Part shown: positions 18,227-28,856 of the stretch, piece by piece
Layout of the letters: every line of letters begins with the position of its first letter
Position numbering within the stretch: the stretch's first letter is position 1
Assembly: GCF_900114745.1 (NCBI RefSeq)
Contig: NZ_FOUB01000005.1
Location: 62,001 to 126,000, forward strand
Origin: Nitrosomonas communis
GTDB lineage: Bacteria; Pseudomonadota; Gammaproteobacteria; Burkholderiales; Nitrosomonadaceae
Direction of reading: 5' to 3'
Length of the DNA: 64,000 bases
The notes under the pieces: model-generated
Databases searched by the model: none
Seen by the model: only the letters and a program-made list of their open reading frames with translations
What the model was told of the DNA's origin: nothing
Translations under genes and position numbers: made by a program

Positions 18227-18732
18227 AATGATGAAATATATTCAAGTCGTTGTTGTGTACATGCGACCAGTAGCTCGGTAACCAACCCCTGGCCAGGAAT
18301 TTTACAATCACGTTCGATTTCCATCAGTGGCTGTAATACGAACGCGCGTTCATGCATGCGGGGATGTGGCAAAACCAAACCTTCCTCATGACATTGCAAA
18401 TCATCATATAACAATAAATCAAGATCGAGGGTGCGCGGAGCATTGGGATAAGTTCGAATACGCCCACAACGCCGTTCAATTTCAAGTAAAGCCATAAGGA
18501 GAGCCCGCGGCATAAGCATGGTTTCGATGTGGACGACAGCATTAATGAAATCAGGCTGATCAACTGCACCAATCGCTGCGCTGCGGTATAGGGAAGATTG
18601 CCTTATCAAGCGGGAGTCAGGAAGCTCTGTTAGCAGCGAAATAGCTCGTCTGATTTGGAATAAAGGGTTTTCCAAATTACTGCCTAGTCCAATAAAGGCC
18701 TGTCTGGCTAACTTAGTCGAAGTGGATGGCAT
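18223..18732 (-). CDS. folK: HPPK, 6-hydroxymethyldihydropterin pyrophosphokinase FolK
   Basis: A 169-residue enzyme. AFIGLGSNLENP opens the protein, FINAVVHIET, ERRCGRIR and APRTLDLDLLLYDD (metal-binding Asp pair) follow, with LPHPRMHERAFVL next. It transfers pyrophosphate from ATP to the pterin in folate synthesis. It lies between pcnB (24-base gap) and the kinase (4-base overlap). Confidence 0.97.
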   Translation of the reverse strand: MPSTSTKLARQAFIGLGSNLENPLFQIRRAISLLTELPDSRLIRQSSLYRSAAIGAVDQPDFINAVVHIETMLMPRALLMALLEIERRCGRIRTYPNAPRTLDLDLLLYDDLQCHEEGLVLPHPRMHERAFVLQPLMEIERDCKIPGQGLVTELLVACTQQRLEYISSL

Positions 18733-18756
18733 CAGATCATTTTTCCATGGTGGCCG

Positions 18757-20136
18757 CTAAATTGGCGACGTCACTTTTCTATGGTCTGTCGTTCCTGCTG
18801 ATTTGCGTCGACGGTTTCTTTTGCGTCGTTTTGGTGTCGTTTCCTTTAACAGCATCGCTTCGCGAGTAGCGGTATCAGCATGCTGGAAAGTTTTCCACCA
18901 CTGTCCCACTTCCATATCGATCTCACCACTTTCACAGCGCAACATGAGAAAATCATACGCCGCACGGAAACGAGGATGTTCAAGCAGGCGGAATGGCTTA
19001 TGTCCTGCTCGCAACAGAAAGCGCGGCTGTAATGTCCAGATATCATATATGATTGAATCCAGCCGTCGTGGGATAGCGAGCTGCTGACGTTGTAATGTCA
19101 ATATTTCAGCCATAGCCAAATGCAGTGCAGGCATAGGTTTCTCCCCATTAGCCTGGCGTTTATTCCAGGCTGCCAGCACTTCATGCCAGAGTAGCGTTGC
19201 AAACAGGAAGCCTGGCGAGATGGGTTTGCCTTCCTGCACGCGCTTATCGGTATTCTCAAGTGCCAAAGTAATAAAGCGTTCACCCAGGGGTTGTTCAAGA
19301 ATGACATCCAGCATGGGAAGCAAACCATGATGAAGTCCGCGCATACGTAAATCCAAAACACAAGCAAGCGAGTGGCCAGACATCAATAGTTTTAGCATTT
19401 CATCGAATAATCGGGCTGCTGGCACATTCTGCAACAATGGTGCCAAATCGCCTATGGGCACTGCCGTTGCTTCATCAAGCTGGATATCAAGCTTGGCAGC
19501 CAGTCGAACTGCTCGCAACATGCGCACCGGATCTTCCCGGTAACGTTGGGTAGGCTCGCCAATGATACGCAAGCGTTTCGCCTCAATATCTTCATAGCCG
19601 CTGAGATAATCAAGAATTTCCTCAGTAGCGGGATTATAGAACAACGCATTAACCGTAAAATCCCGCCGCATCACGTCTTCTTCTTGACTGCCAAAGATAT
19701 TATCCTGCAGCAAACGCCCGTGTTGATCAGCATGGCTTTCAGCATTTATTTCCATACTACTGCCATTAATAGGATAATTGGCACGAAAAGTGGACACTTC
19801 CACAATCTCGCTGCCATAGGTGACATGTACCAGTCGAAAACGTCGTCCAATGATACGAGAACGGCGGAATAACGCGCGCACCTCCTCGGGAGTCGCATTG
19901 GTTGCGACATCAAAGTCCTTGGGCTCCAATCCCAGCAATAAATCACGAATGGCGCCCCCGACGACAAATGCAGAAAACCCGGCTTGTTGTAACACTCCAG
20001 TTACCTTTAATGCACCTGGACTAATTTGATTGCGGCTAATGCAGTGTTCCTTGCGTAGTATCGTACGCAACACTGGGACAGTGTTGGCAGTAGATGAATT
20101 GCGCATGAAAATACGTTGGAAAAATTTATGGATCAT
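18757..20136 (-). CDS. pcnB: Poly(A) polymerase I PcnB
   Basis: A 459-residue class II nucleotidyltransferase. FVVGGAIRDLLLGLEPKDFDVATNA holds the catalytic Asp pair, and RRDFTVNALFYNP and RYREDPVRMLRAVRLAAKL follow. The C-terminus is Arg/Lys-rich (TPKRRKRNRRRK), as in PcnB, which separates it from tRNA CCA transferase. It adds poly(A) tails that promote RNA decay. The first ~10 residues may not be translated, since a second Met lies at residue 11. First gene of the folK/panB operon. Confidence 0.95.
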   Translation of the reverse strand: MIHKFFQRIFMRNSSTANTVPVLRTILRKEHCISRNQISPGALKVTGVLQQAGFSAFVVGGAIRDLLLGLEPKDFDVATNATPEEVRALFRRSRIIGRRFRLVHVTYGSEIVEVSTFRANYPINGSSMEINAESHADQHGRLLQDNIFGSQEEDVMRRDFTVNALFYNPATEEILDYLSGYEDIEAKRLRIIGEPTQRYREDPVRMLRAVRLAAKLDIQLDEATAVPIGDLAPLLQNVPAARLFDEMLKLLMSGHSLACVLDLRMRGLHHGLLPMLDVILEQPLGERFITLALENTDKRVQEGKPISPGFLFATLLWHEVLAAWNKRQANGEKPMPALHLAMAEILTLQRQQLAIPRRLDSIIYDIWTLQPRFLLRAGHKPFRLLEHPRFRAAYDFLMLRCESGEIDMEVGQWWKTFQHADTATREAMLLKETTPKRRKRNRRRKSAGTTDHRKVTSPI

Positions 20137-20154
20137 TGCAAGATGCTGAAAGGA

Positions 20155-20343
20155 TCAGTCACGGATTCTCCTGAACTCTGTAATGGGATGAACGTGTAAC
20201 GGGCAATTTTGCGGTGAGGCAAGTCTCTTCCCTGCAGCTAAGAGCATTGCCACATTCTCTGCTAATGCGATGCATTCTGCCTGCCTCAGCGATTTTACTA
20301 TGCAGGTAAGTGAGAAGTTTTTAAAGCTATCTTTATCTGTCAT
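20155..20343 (-). CDS. Small hypothetical protein upstream of pcnB (doubtful)
   Basis: A 62-residue frame (MTDKDSFKNFSLTCIVK...) 18 bases before the pcnB start on the same strand. It has no recognised domain, no membrane segment and no convincing ribosome-binding site. Its position at the head of an operon makes it worth recording, but it may be untranslated leader. Confidence 0.25.
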   Translation of the reverse strand: MTDKDSFKNFSLTCIVKSLRQAECIALAENVAMLLAAGKRLASPQNCPLHVHPITEFRRIRD

Positions 20344-20479
20344 GGGATTGGCTTACTAACCAAGCGTTCAACTGCGCAAGCGTTCAACTGCGATGTTAGG
20401 ATTATACACTTGGTGATTGTATTCAGATTAAATGGTTCATTTCATTTAAATTAACCACATTCGCATCTCAGCCGACATC

Positions 20480-20580
20480 ATTCCATTTTCAAATCAAAAT
20501 GACGCGAAGGCGAGCCGCAGACAATATAAATAATACGGCAAGGTGAAGCCGCCAATGTCAGTTTTGATTTAGAAATGGAA
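20480..20580 (-). repeat. Copy C of the ~100-bp interspersed element
   Basis: A full-length copy with terminal repeats ATTCCATTTTCAAATCAAAA and TTTTGATTTAGAAATGGAA. The internal GACGCGAAGGCGAGCCGCAG and core AATAATACGGCAAGGTGAAG are intact. It begins 36 bases beyond the 3' end of rnpB, so RNase P RNA transcripts that read through would carry it. Confidence 0.92.
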
Positions 20581-20616
20581 CAAGCAAAAAGCAATCGAGT
20601 TATCGTGGGAGATTGG

Positions 20617-20905
20617 GGAAGCTGACCGATAAGCCGGATTCTGTCGTGGACAGTCATTCCTCTAGGTACCCAGTTACCTGTGTACTCAAGCAACCTACCC
20701 GCAGGCTCAGCGAGCAGCGTCATAGCCTGCCTATTTGGTCTTGCTCCGGATGGAGGTTACCGCGTTTCACCGTAACTTAATACGCTCGTCTCTGTGGCCC
20801 TATTCCTCGCTTCACAACGGCCGGCCGTTAACCGGCATCCTTGCTCTCTGGAGTCCGGACTTTCCTCTCCCTGCTTGCACAGGCAGCGACTGTCTGGTCA
20901 GCTTC
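20617..20905 (-). ncRNA. rnpB: RNase P RNA (M1 RNA), class A
   Basis: Read on the minus strand it begins GAAGCTGACCAGACAGTCGC. It then has GAGGAAAGTCCGGACTCC (the universally conserved CR-I region), CCGGAGCAAGACCAAATAG (CR-IV/V region) and TGACTGTCCACGACAGAATC near the 3' end, closing with GGCTTATCGGTCAGCTTC, which pairs with the 5' end. At about 289 bases it is shorter than the E. coli RNA (377), implying lost or shortened peripheral helices in the specificity half. A TAAAAT at 20913-20918 is correctly spaced to be its -10 box; no good -35 is evident. Confidence 0.96.
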
Positions 20906-20952
20906 TTAATATATTTTATCAACTTACTATATAACAAAGGATAAAACTTTTT

Positions 20953-22290
20953 CTATAGCAGTTCGTTAATTTCTTTCAATACTTCTTCATCGAGTTCCCC
21001 GACTTCGGCTTTGAGGCGTAATCGCGACATCATATAGGTGTAATACGCTTGCGCCAAATCTCTGCGTGCGGCAAAGAATTGCTGTTGAGCATTTAAAACA
21101 TCTACTTCTACCCTGATGCCTACTTCCTTTCCTAGCACAGTGGAATCCAACTGGCTCTTGCTTGTTGCGAGTGCCTGCTTTTGAGCTTTGAGCAGGGCAA
21201 TGCCGTTAGTCACATTCAGGAATTGCTGGCGTACCTGCAAGCTAATGGTCCGTTTGGTATTTTCCACATCCTGGCGTGCTTTATCCCGGTTGGCTAAAGC
21301 TTCGCGAATGCGAGATTGCACTGAAAGCCCCTGGAAGATAGGTACATTAAGTTGCAGACCTACCGATTTCGATTCTAAATCGATACCAATCCCGGTAATT
21401 GCACCGCCAACGCCTTGTTGATTGCTATACTGGGCGACCAGATCAAGCGTTGGGTAATGTCCTGCCTTCGCTTTTTTGATGTCCTGCTCGGCCAGATCAA
21501 AGGCGATCCGTTGTATTTTAAGGGAGAAGTTTTTCTGCTCGGCTAAGGCTACCCACTCTTCCATATTCTCGTAGGGTAGGATAAGCGAAGTTGATACTAT
21601 TTTATCTATGCTGGTACTGATCAACTGATCTGGGAATCGATTGATGATTCCTTGCAGGGCGCGCTTGTTAACTTCGAGCGTGTTTCTGGCCAGAATTTCT
21701 TGCGAGATCGTCAGATCATGGCGAGCTTGTGCTTCATGCGTGTCTACAATTGTGGCAATCCCCACTTCAAAGTTGCGCTTGGCTTGTTCCAGTTGCTCAC
21801 TGATGGCTTTTTTCTGGCTTTCCACGACCTCAAGATTGGCCTGGGCAATGAGCACGTCAAAATATGCTTGCGATACGCGCAATATCAAATCCTGGGCAGC
21901 CAGAACAAATCTTGCATCAGCTTGTGCAACCTGATTTTTCGATTGCTCATAAATGATAAAATTTTCAATGCGAAAAAGCGGCTGAGTGGCGGCAAGTACG
22001 ATGCCTCGATTTTTGATTACTCTCTCCGGACCGAAATTGGTATCGATATACTGATTCTGAGCTGTTCCAGTGAAATTAATGTTAGGGAGCAATCCTGCCC
22101 TGCCTTGCGGCAGTTTCTCCTGCGCTGCGATATAAGCAGCCCGCTCGGCACCATATTGCGCATCCTGCTCCAGCGCTTCACGGTAAATATTCATGAGGCT
22201 GGCTGCTTGCGTGGGTGTTTGCAGGATTATGCCGATAGCAACGAGCATAACAACCAGGTGCCACGGATTTTTCATGAGTACTTTTAGCAA
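20953..22290 (-). CDS. tolC: TolC-family outer membrane efflux protein
   Basis: A 445-residue protein with a signal peptide ending near TPTQA-ASL and two TolC/OEP repeats rich in long coiled-coil helices (QAYFDVLIAQANLEVVESQKKAISEQLEQAKRNFEVG type). AASLMNIYREALEQDAQYGAERA and the C-terminal LRLKAEVGELDEEVL match TolC. It forms a trimeric outer membrane channel for type I secretion and multidrug efflux. It could be the exit duct for the RTX protein at 31193 and the HlyD-fusion at 53333, though this is inference. It is downstream of the pcm-like gene, a common proteobacterial pairing. Confidence 0.93.
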   Translation of the reverse strand: MLKVLMKNPWHLVVMLVAIGIILQTPTQAASLMNIYREALEQDAQYGAERAAYIAAQEKLPQGRAGLLPNINFTGTAQNQYIDTNFGPERVIKNRGIVLAATQPLFRIENFIIYEQSKNQVAQADARFVLAAQDLILRVSQAYFDVLIAQANLEVVESQKKAISEQLEQAKRNFEVGIATIVDTHEAQARHDLTISQEILARNTLEVNKRALQGIINRFPDQLISTSIDKIVSTSLILPYENMEEWVALAEQKNFSLKIQRIAFDLAEQDIKKAKAGHYPTLDLVAQYSNQQGVGGAITGIGIDLESKSVGLQLNVPIFQGLSVQSRIREALANRDKARQDVENTKRTISLQVRQQFLNVTNGIALLKAQKQALATSKSQLDSTVLGKEVGIRVEVDVLNAQQQFFAARRDLAQAYYTYMMSRLRLKAEVGELDEEVLKEINELL

Positions 22291-22369
22291 AATTCTTCCA
22301 GATAGTGAGCGATATTAATACAAATATCCTTCTCTGTGAAAAGTAAGCTAATGTGTACGATCGAATGCA

Positions 22370-23041
22370 TTAAAAAGTAAACCGCTGAGGTTGTAGGGCG
22401 TTTCTCAGGGGGGCTGTGCAGGTTTCAAACAGCATCTTTGTCTCGTAGACGCCAGGCGTCACACAGGTGACAAGCGTTGCTGCCATCAAAGGTTCTTCGC
22501 CAACAATCGCAAACAGACGTCCCCCAGGATTAAGACTTTTTTGGAAAGCTTCGGATAATATGGGTGTGGATGCGGTGAGGGCGATGACATCATAAGGACC
22601 GTGCTGAGGCCAGCCCTGGGCTGCATCCCCTTGTTCCAAAGTGACATTAGTAATGCCATGGGTCTGGAGATTCATTTTGGCTATGCTACAAAGTGTTGGT
22701 ACAATTTCAACACTGTACACCTGGGCACCCAGCTCTGCCAGCAATGCTGTCATGTAGCCGCTGCCGCTGCCTACTTCGAGAATTTTGTCGGTTTTTTTGA
22801 TATGTAATTCCTGCAGGATACGCGCCTCCATTTTGGGTGTCAGCATAACTGCACCATGGTCTAAAGGGATTTCCATATCTGCAAAGGCAAGGGAACGGTA
22901 GGCTGCTGGCACGAATTCTTCGCGCCTCACTTTGTATAGTAAATTGAGAATGGCTGGATCCAGAACATTCCACGTCCGGATTTGTTGTTCCACCATATTG
23001 AAGCGGTTTTGTTCGAGATTAGTGTCGAGTTTCATAATCAT
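22370..23041 (-). CDS. Protein-L-isoaspartate O-methyltransferase family protein
   Basis: A 223-residue SAM-dependent methyltransferase. RREEFVPAAYRSLAFADMEIPL is the PCMT N-terminal signature and EVGSGSGYMTALLAEL the SAM-binding loop. It differs from canonical Pcm in lacking a clear Ser/Thr-rich repair loop, as do the tolC-linked homologues, so a true repair role is unproven. It sits 79 bases upstream of tolC on the same strand. Confidence 0.88.
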   Translation of the reverse strand: MIMKLDTNLEQNRFNMVEQQIRTWNVLDPAILNLLYKVRREEFVPAAYRSLAFADMEIPLDHGAVMLTPKMEARILQELHIKKTDKILEVGSGSGYMTALLAELGAQVYSVEIVPTLCSIAKMNLQTHGITNVTLEQGDAAQGWPQHGPYDVIALTASTPILSEAFQKSLNPGGRLFAIVGEEPLMAATLVTCVTPGVYETKMLFETCTAPLRNALQPQRFTF

Positions 23042-23099
23042 TATTTTTATGGATGAAATAATCAGGCTTGCAATTATTTCATATTTCTATTAGTTTCAC

Positions 23100-23242
23100 A
23101 GCTTCAGCTAGGGGTCCGCACTTGGAGATTAAATTGTGGTGCGCAATAAACTTGTTAGCAAAATCCATTTTTTTCCAGGCTCCAAGTGTCGGTGAGACAG
23201 TCCCTTAATACCTGATGCGGATAATGCCGCCGTAGGGAAGCT
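23100..23242 (+). promoter_or_regulatory. TPP riboswitch (THI element) upstream of thiC
   Basis: The aptamer is closed by AGCTTC at 23100-23105 pairing with GAAGCT at 23237-23242. Inside are AGGGGTCC, GGTGAGACAG, CCTGATGCGGATAATGCCGC and CGTAGGGAAG, the conserved thiamine pyrophosphate-binding segments. The P3 extension is long and AT-rich. It should lower thiC expression when TPP is plentiful. Confidence 0.95.
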
Positions 23243-23244
23243 AG

Positions 23245-25182
<1,938 letters not shown>

Positions 25183-25237
25183 TGGTTTTTTCATATCGTT
25201 CATTGTTATTTTTTGAATCTTTGAACAAAAGGCCGAC

Positions 25238-26059
25238 ATGGATTGGCCGATACTGATCAAAGCGCTGATTCTTGGAATTGTTGAGGGGTTGACTGAGTTC
25301 CTGCCAATTTCTTCTACAGGTCATTTGATCCTGATGGGTGATTTGCTTGATTTTAATGATGACAAGGCCAAGGTTTTTACCGTGGCCATTCAATTGGGGG
25401 CGATACTGGCAGTATGCTGGGAGTATCGCGCCCGACTGACAGCAATCGTGACCGGCATAGGTACAAAAGAATCGAATCGTTTCCTGTTAAATTTATTGAT
25501 TGCCTTTTTGCCTGCTGCCATCCTCGGTTTTTTATTTATCAAAACGATCAAATCTTACTTATTTCATCCCTTACCGGTTGCCATGGCGTTGATCATCGGG
25601 GGCATATTAATTTTATGGGCAGAGCGCCGTGATCATATAGTTGATGTTGAGCAGGCAGAAGGTATGGACTGGAAACATGCGCTGAAAATTGGCTGTGCCC
25701 AGTGCCTTGCCTTGATTCCAGGCACTTCCCGTTCGGGGGCGACGATTATTGGAGGTTTATTTTTTGGCTTATCACGTAAGGCAGCGGCCGAATTCTCCTT
25801 TTTTCTGGCGATCCCGATTATGTTTGCCGCTACCTTTTACGATGTTTATAAGAGTCGAGACTTGCTGCAAATGGAAGATTTGAGTATGTTCGCGACTGGT
25901 TTTATTGCTTCGTTTATAAGTGCATGGCTGGCGATCCGTGGATTGCTGCGCTATATCAGCCACCATGATTTCGCTCTCTTCGCATGGTATCGCATCGGAT
26001 TCGGTATCATAATCCTGGTAACGGCTTACACCGGACTGATTGCCTGGTCAACAGTCTAA
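25238..26059 (+). CDS. uppP: Undecaprenyl-diphosphatase UppP (BacA)
   Basis: A 273-residue integral membrane phosphatase with about eight hydrophobic segments. [17 protein letters not shown] and [10 protein letters not shown] are the two halves of the active site. It recycles undecaprenyl pyrophosphate for cell wall synthesis and confers bacitracin tolerance. A roughly 55-base gap separates it from thiC. Confidence 0.97.
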   Translation: MDWPILIKALILGIVEGLTEFLPISSTGHLILMGDLLDFNDDKAKVFTVAIQLGAILAVCWEYRARLTAIVTGIGTKESNRFLLNLLIAFLPAAILGFLFIKTIKSYLFHPLPVAMALIIGGILILWAERRDHIVDVEQAEGMDWKHALKIGCAQCLALIPGTSRSGATIIGGLFFGLSRKAAAEFSFFLAIPIMFAATFYDVYKSRDLLQMEDLSMFATGFIASFISAWLAIRGLLRYISHHDFALFAWYRIGFGIIILVTAYTGLIAWSTV

Positions 26060-26065
26060 TTTAAT

Positions 26066-26135
26066 GTAGGGTGCAATAAGCGCAGCGCATTACACCAGAT
26101 TTACTGCGTAATGCCCGCAGCTTATTGTTCCCTAC
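26066..26135. repeat. Imperfect 70-bp inverted repeat after uppP (possible terminator/REP)
   Basis: The left arm GTAGGGTGCAATAAGCGCAG and the right arm CAGCTTATTGTTCCCTAC are inverted with a few mismatches, leaving a CATTAC/GTAATG inner pair. It lies 7 bases after the uppP stop and before the convergent rhodanese gene. The GTAGGGTGCAATAAGCG motif is a common dispersed repeat in proteobacteria. It lacks a T-run. Confidence 0.65.
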
Positions 26136-26224
26136 GTCTGGTCAACCAAGTAGTAGCGGCTTCTGGCCGCTTGAGCAAGCGCCAGGACGGCGCTTCTACT
26201 GAAAAATAAGTAACCATCGAAACG

Positions 26225-26677
26225 TTAACTTTGTACCCAAGGCAGATCTGCTGCCTTCCAGCCGCCTTTGCGGCCGCGATGGCCCGTTTCATCCTTATCG
26301 CCTTCAAAACCCTCTAGTATGTTGTAGCAATTAGGAAAATCTGACTGGGTAGCGATGGTGGCTGCATAATCTGAACGTCCGCCGCTACGGCAAAGAAACA
26401 TGATCACATCGTCTTGCTGTACTTTTTCAGCAACCTGATCAATGAAATTTGGATTAGGTTGCATGCTTGGGTAAGTTCTCAATTCGACCTCGATTGCGCC
26501 AGGAATGCGACCAACCCAGTCCAGTTCAGCTTTACAGCGAACATCAATCAACTTGGCATTGGGCGTTGCTTGTAACAATGCGAATGCTTCGGCAGGGAAT
26601 AAAGCCCCTTTATAAGGTAAATCCATCTCCTCAGCACGTTCATGTGCTTTTTTCAATATTTTGCTTGCGTTTTCCAT
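26225..26677 (-). CDS. Rhodanese-like domain protein
   Basis: A 150-residue single rhodanese domain. LIDVRCKAELDWVGRIPGAIEVELRTYP is the N-terminal half and VIMFLCRSGGRSDYAA carries the active-site Cys in a six-residue CRSGGR loop, typical of sulfurtransferases. It has no signal peptide. It may move sulfane sulfur between thiols, but the acceptor is unknown. It is not linked to the sulfide module 30 kb away. Confidence 0.88.
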   Translation of the reverse strand: MENASKILKKAHERAEEMDLPYKGALFPAEAFALLQATPNAKLIDVRCKAELDWVGRIPGAIEVELRTYPSMQPNPNFIDQVAEKVQQDDVIMFLCRSGGRSDYAATIATQSDFPNCYNILEGFEGDKDETGHRGRKGGWKAADLPWVQS

Positions 26678-26785
26678 ATGTCTATTTTAATCGGCAAAAG
26701 GAGAAGTGTAATCAAAGTGAAGCGCTGAAGCAAAAAAGCCATGAATAATAATCTGAACTGATGCTATCCAAGCGAATCTCATATA

Positions 26786-26898
26786 ATTTCACTTCTAAAT
26801 CAAACCAGACTTTGTCGACCTTTGCCGGCTTGTCCCTGCCATATTATTTATGCTGCCTGTGGCTTGTCTTCGCGTCAGGTCTGATTTAAAAATAAAAT
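26786..26898 (+). repeat. Copy D of the ~100-bp interspersed element (diverged)
   Basis: The order of segments is conserved (TTCTAAATCAAA, CAGACTTTGTCG, TGCCATATTATTTATGCTG, CTTCGCGTCA, CTGATTTAAAAATAAAAT), but it has many substitutions and about 10 extra bases. It lies in the intergenic region between the divergent rhodanese and YugP genes, so it occupies a promoter region rather than a 3' end. Confidence 0.75.
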
Positions 26899-26947
26899 AA
26901 CGTATCGTCCAAATTAACTTTCTTTGTTTGCAGTCTAAAAAAACGCT

Positions 26948-27631
26948 ATGTTCTATCTGATATTGATTATCCTGCTAGTTATTTTAGTGGTCGGACCCTC
27001 TTATTGGGTGAAACACATCATGGAGAAGTATAGCCAGCCGCATGATCGCTATGCTTGTACGGGCGCAGAATTGGCCCGCACCCTGCTTGATCGAGCAAAT
27101 TTACAACAAGTCAAAATCGAGACTACAGAGTTGGGTGATCATTATGACCCCCAGGCAAAGGTGGTTCGCCTCACTCCGGAGAAATTCAATGGTCGATCGC
27201 TCACCGCGATTACGGTGGCGGCGCATGAAGTAGGGCACGCCGTTCAGGATCGGGATGATTATTTACCGTTAAAAATGCGCACCAGGCTAGTGCAATTGGC
27301 TGCACCAGCGGAAAAAATGGGGGCGAGTATCCTCATGTTGGCGCCGCTTGTAGTGGCATTGGCTCGTGCACCCCTGGCCGGTGCATTATTTTTGGCCGGT
27401 GGGTTATTAACGTTAGGGACTTCAACGTTAGTACACTTGCTTACCCTCCCAATGGAAATGAATGCAAGTTTTGTGCGTGCTCTACCGCTTTTGGAGCAAG
27501 GAAATTATCTCAAACAAGGCGATGCACCGCATGCCCGTAGATTACTCAAAGCAGCCGCCTGGACTTATGTTTCCGCTTCGCTTATGACATTACTCAATAT
27601 CGCGCGCTGGTGGGCGATTATTCGAAGGTAG
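26948..27631 (+). CDS. YugP-type zinc metallopeptidase (membrane)
   Basis: A 227-residue protein. The first 20 residues form a membrane anchor (MFYLILIILLVILVVGPSYW). ITVAAHEVGHAVQDRDDY holds the HExxH zinc motif, and two or three further hydrophobic segments follow. It belongs to the neutral zinc metallopeptidase family of B. subtilis YugP (PF04298). Substrates are unknown. No ribosome-binding site stands out. Confidence 0.88.
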   Translation: MFYLILIILLVILVVGPSYWVKHIMEKYSQPHDRYACTGAELARTLLDRANLQQVKIETTELGDHYDPQAKVVRLTPEKFNGRSLTAITVAAHEVGHAVQDRDDYLPLKMRTRLVQLAAPAEKMGASILMLAPLVVALARAPLAGALFLAGGLLTLGTSTLVHLLTLPMEMNASFVRALPLLEQGNYLKQGDAPHARRLLKAAAWTYVSASLMTLLNIARWWAIIRR

Positions 27632-27775
27632 CGATAGAATGGAAATAAATGCATGACGTCAACTATAGAATCTCAGAGTGATGGCAGCAAATGTTATGAT
27701 GTACGGACTTGCCTGATAAGTTTACTAATGGCTTCTTTAACGATGGATGCGTTCTGAAAGCAAGAGAGAATATTG

Positions 27776-28798
27776 ATGACTAATCATATCAGCGGATGGG
27801 CTGCGCTCGGTGCCAAGCAAAAACTCGAGCCGTTTACTTATGATGCTGGTCCGCTAGGATTGGAAGAAGTTGAAGTTGCGGTCGAATTCTGCGGTTTATG
27901 CCATTCTGATCTTTCAATTATTAATAATGATTGGGGGTTATCGAAATATCCCGTTATTCCGGGGCATGAAGTAGTGGGCCGTATTGTGGCAGTCGGTGAT
28001 CACGTCAAAGAACTGAAGATTGGGCAGCGTGTTGGTATTGGCTGGAATGTCAATAGTTGTATGCATTGTCATGAATGCTTGACCGGTCACCATAATCTTT
28101 GCCTGCAAGCGGCACCGACCATTATCGGCCATTATGGCGGCTTTGCAGAGCGCGTGCGCTCCCATTGGCTCTGGGCCATTCCATTACCTAGTGCGCTGGA
28201 AATGTCTTCTGCCGGGCCGCTGTTGTGTGGTGGCATTACTGTTTTTGCCCCGCTGCTTATTCATGGTATCAAACCGACAGACCGGGTAGGTATTGTTGGG
28301 ATTGGCGGCCTCGGTCATCTTGCGTTGCAATTCGCCCGTGCCTGGGGGTGCGAAGTGACGGCATTTACTTCGAATCTATCAAAAGCGGAAGAAACCCGGG
28401 CATTTGGTGCCCATCACGTTGTTGCCAGTCGTAACAACGCGGAAATCCGCAAAGTAGCCAATTCGCTTGATTTTCTGATGGTTACCGTGAATGTGCCGCT
28501 TGACTGGACATTGCTGCTCAAAACGCTGAAACCGAATGGTCGTATGCACGTGGTAGGCGCCGTGCTGGAGCCGATGCCTATTCCGGCATTTGAGTTGATC
28601 ATGGGACAGAAAAGCGTTTCAGGTTCACCCACCGGCGGACCAGCTATGCTGGCTACCATGCTGGATTTTGCCGCCCGGCACCATATTGCACCGCAAGTAG
28701 AGCATTTCCCGCTCAATAAAGTCAATGATGCTATCGGGCATCTGGCAGCAGGTAAGGCAAGGTATCGGATCGTGCTGGATCATGCTGGTCCATTCTAA
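27776..28798 (+). CDS. Zinc-dependent alcohol dehydrogenase (CAD/YahK-like, NADP type)
   Basis: About 340 residues starting at ATG 27776; a TTG three bases earlier is less likely. EFCGLCHSDL and PGHEVVG hold catalytic-zinc ligands, CMHCHECLTGHHNLC is the structural-zinc loop and GIVGIGGLGHLALQFARAWG the dinucleotide-binding fold. This resembles the cinnamyl-alcohol/aldehyde reductase subfamily with broad aldehyde substrates. Probably a monocistronic detoxification enzyme. Confidence 0.9.
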   Translation: MTNHISGWAALGAKQKLEPFTYDAGPLGLEEVEVAVEFCGLCHSDLSIINNDWGLSKYPVIPGHEVVGRIVAVGDHVKELKIGQRVGIGWNVNSCMHCHECLTGHHNLCLQAAPTIIGHYGGFAERVRSHWLWAIPLPSALEMSSAGPLLCGGITVFAPLLIHGIKPTDRVGIVGIGGLGHLALQFARAWGCEVTAFTSNLSKAEETRAFGAHHVVASRNNAEIRKVANSLDFLMVTVNVPLDWTLLLKTLKPNGRMHVVGAVLEPMPIPAFELIMGQKSVSGSPTGGPAMLATMLDFAARHHIAPQVEHFPLNKVNDAIGHLAAGKARYRIVLDHAGPF

Positions 28799-28856
28799 GT
28801 TAAGCCCAGTGCCAATTCTGCCTTGGGTACGTTTTTCAACTACTTGTTGACTACGG

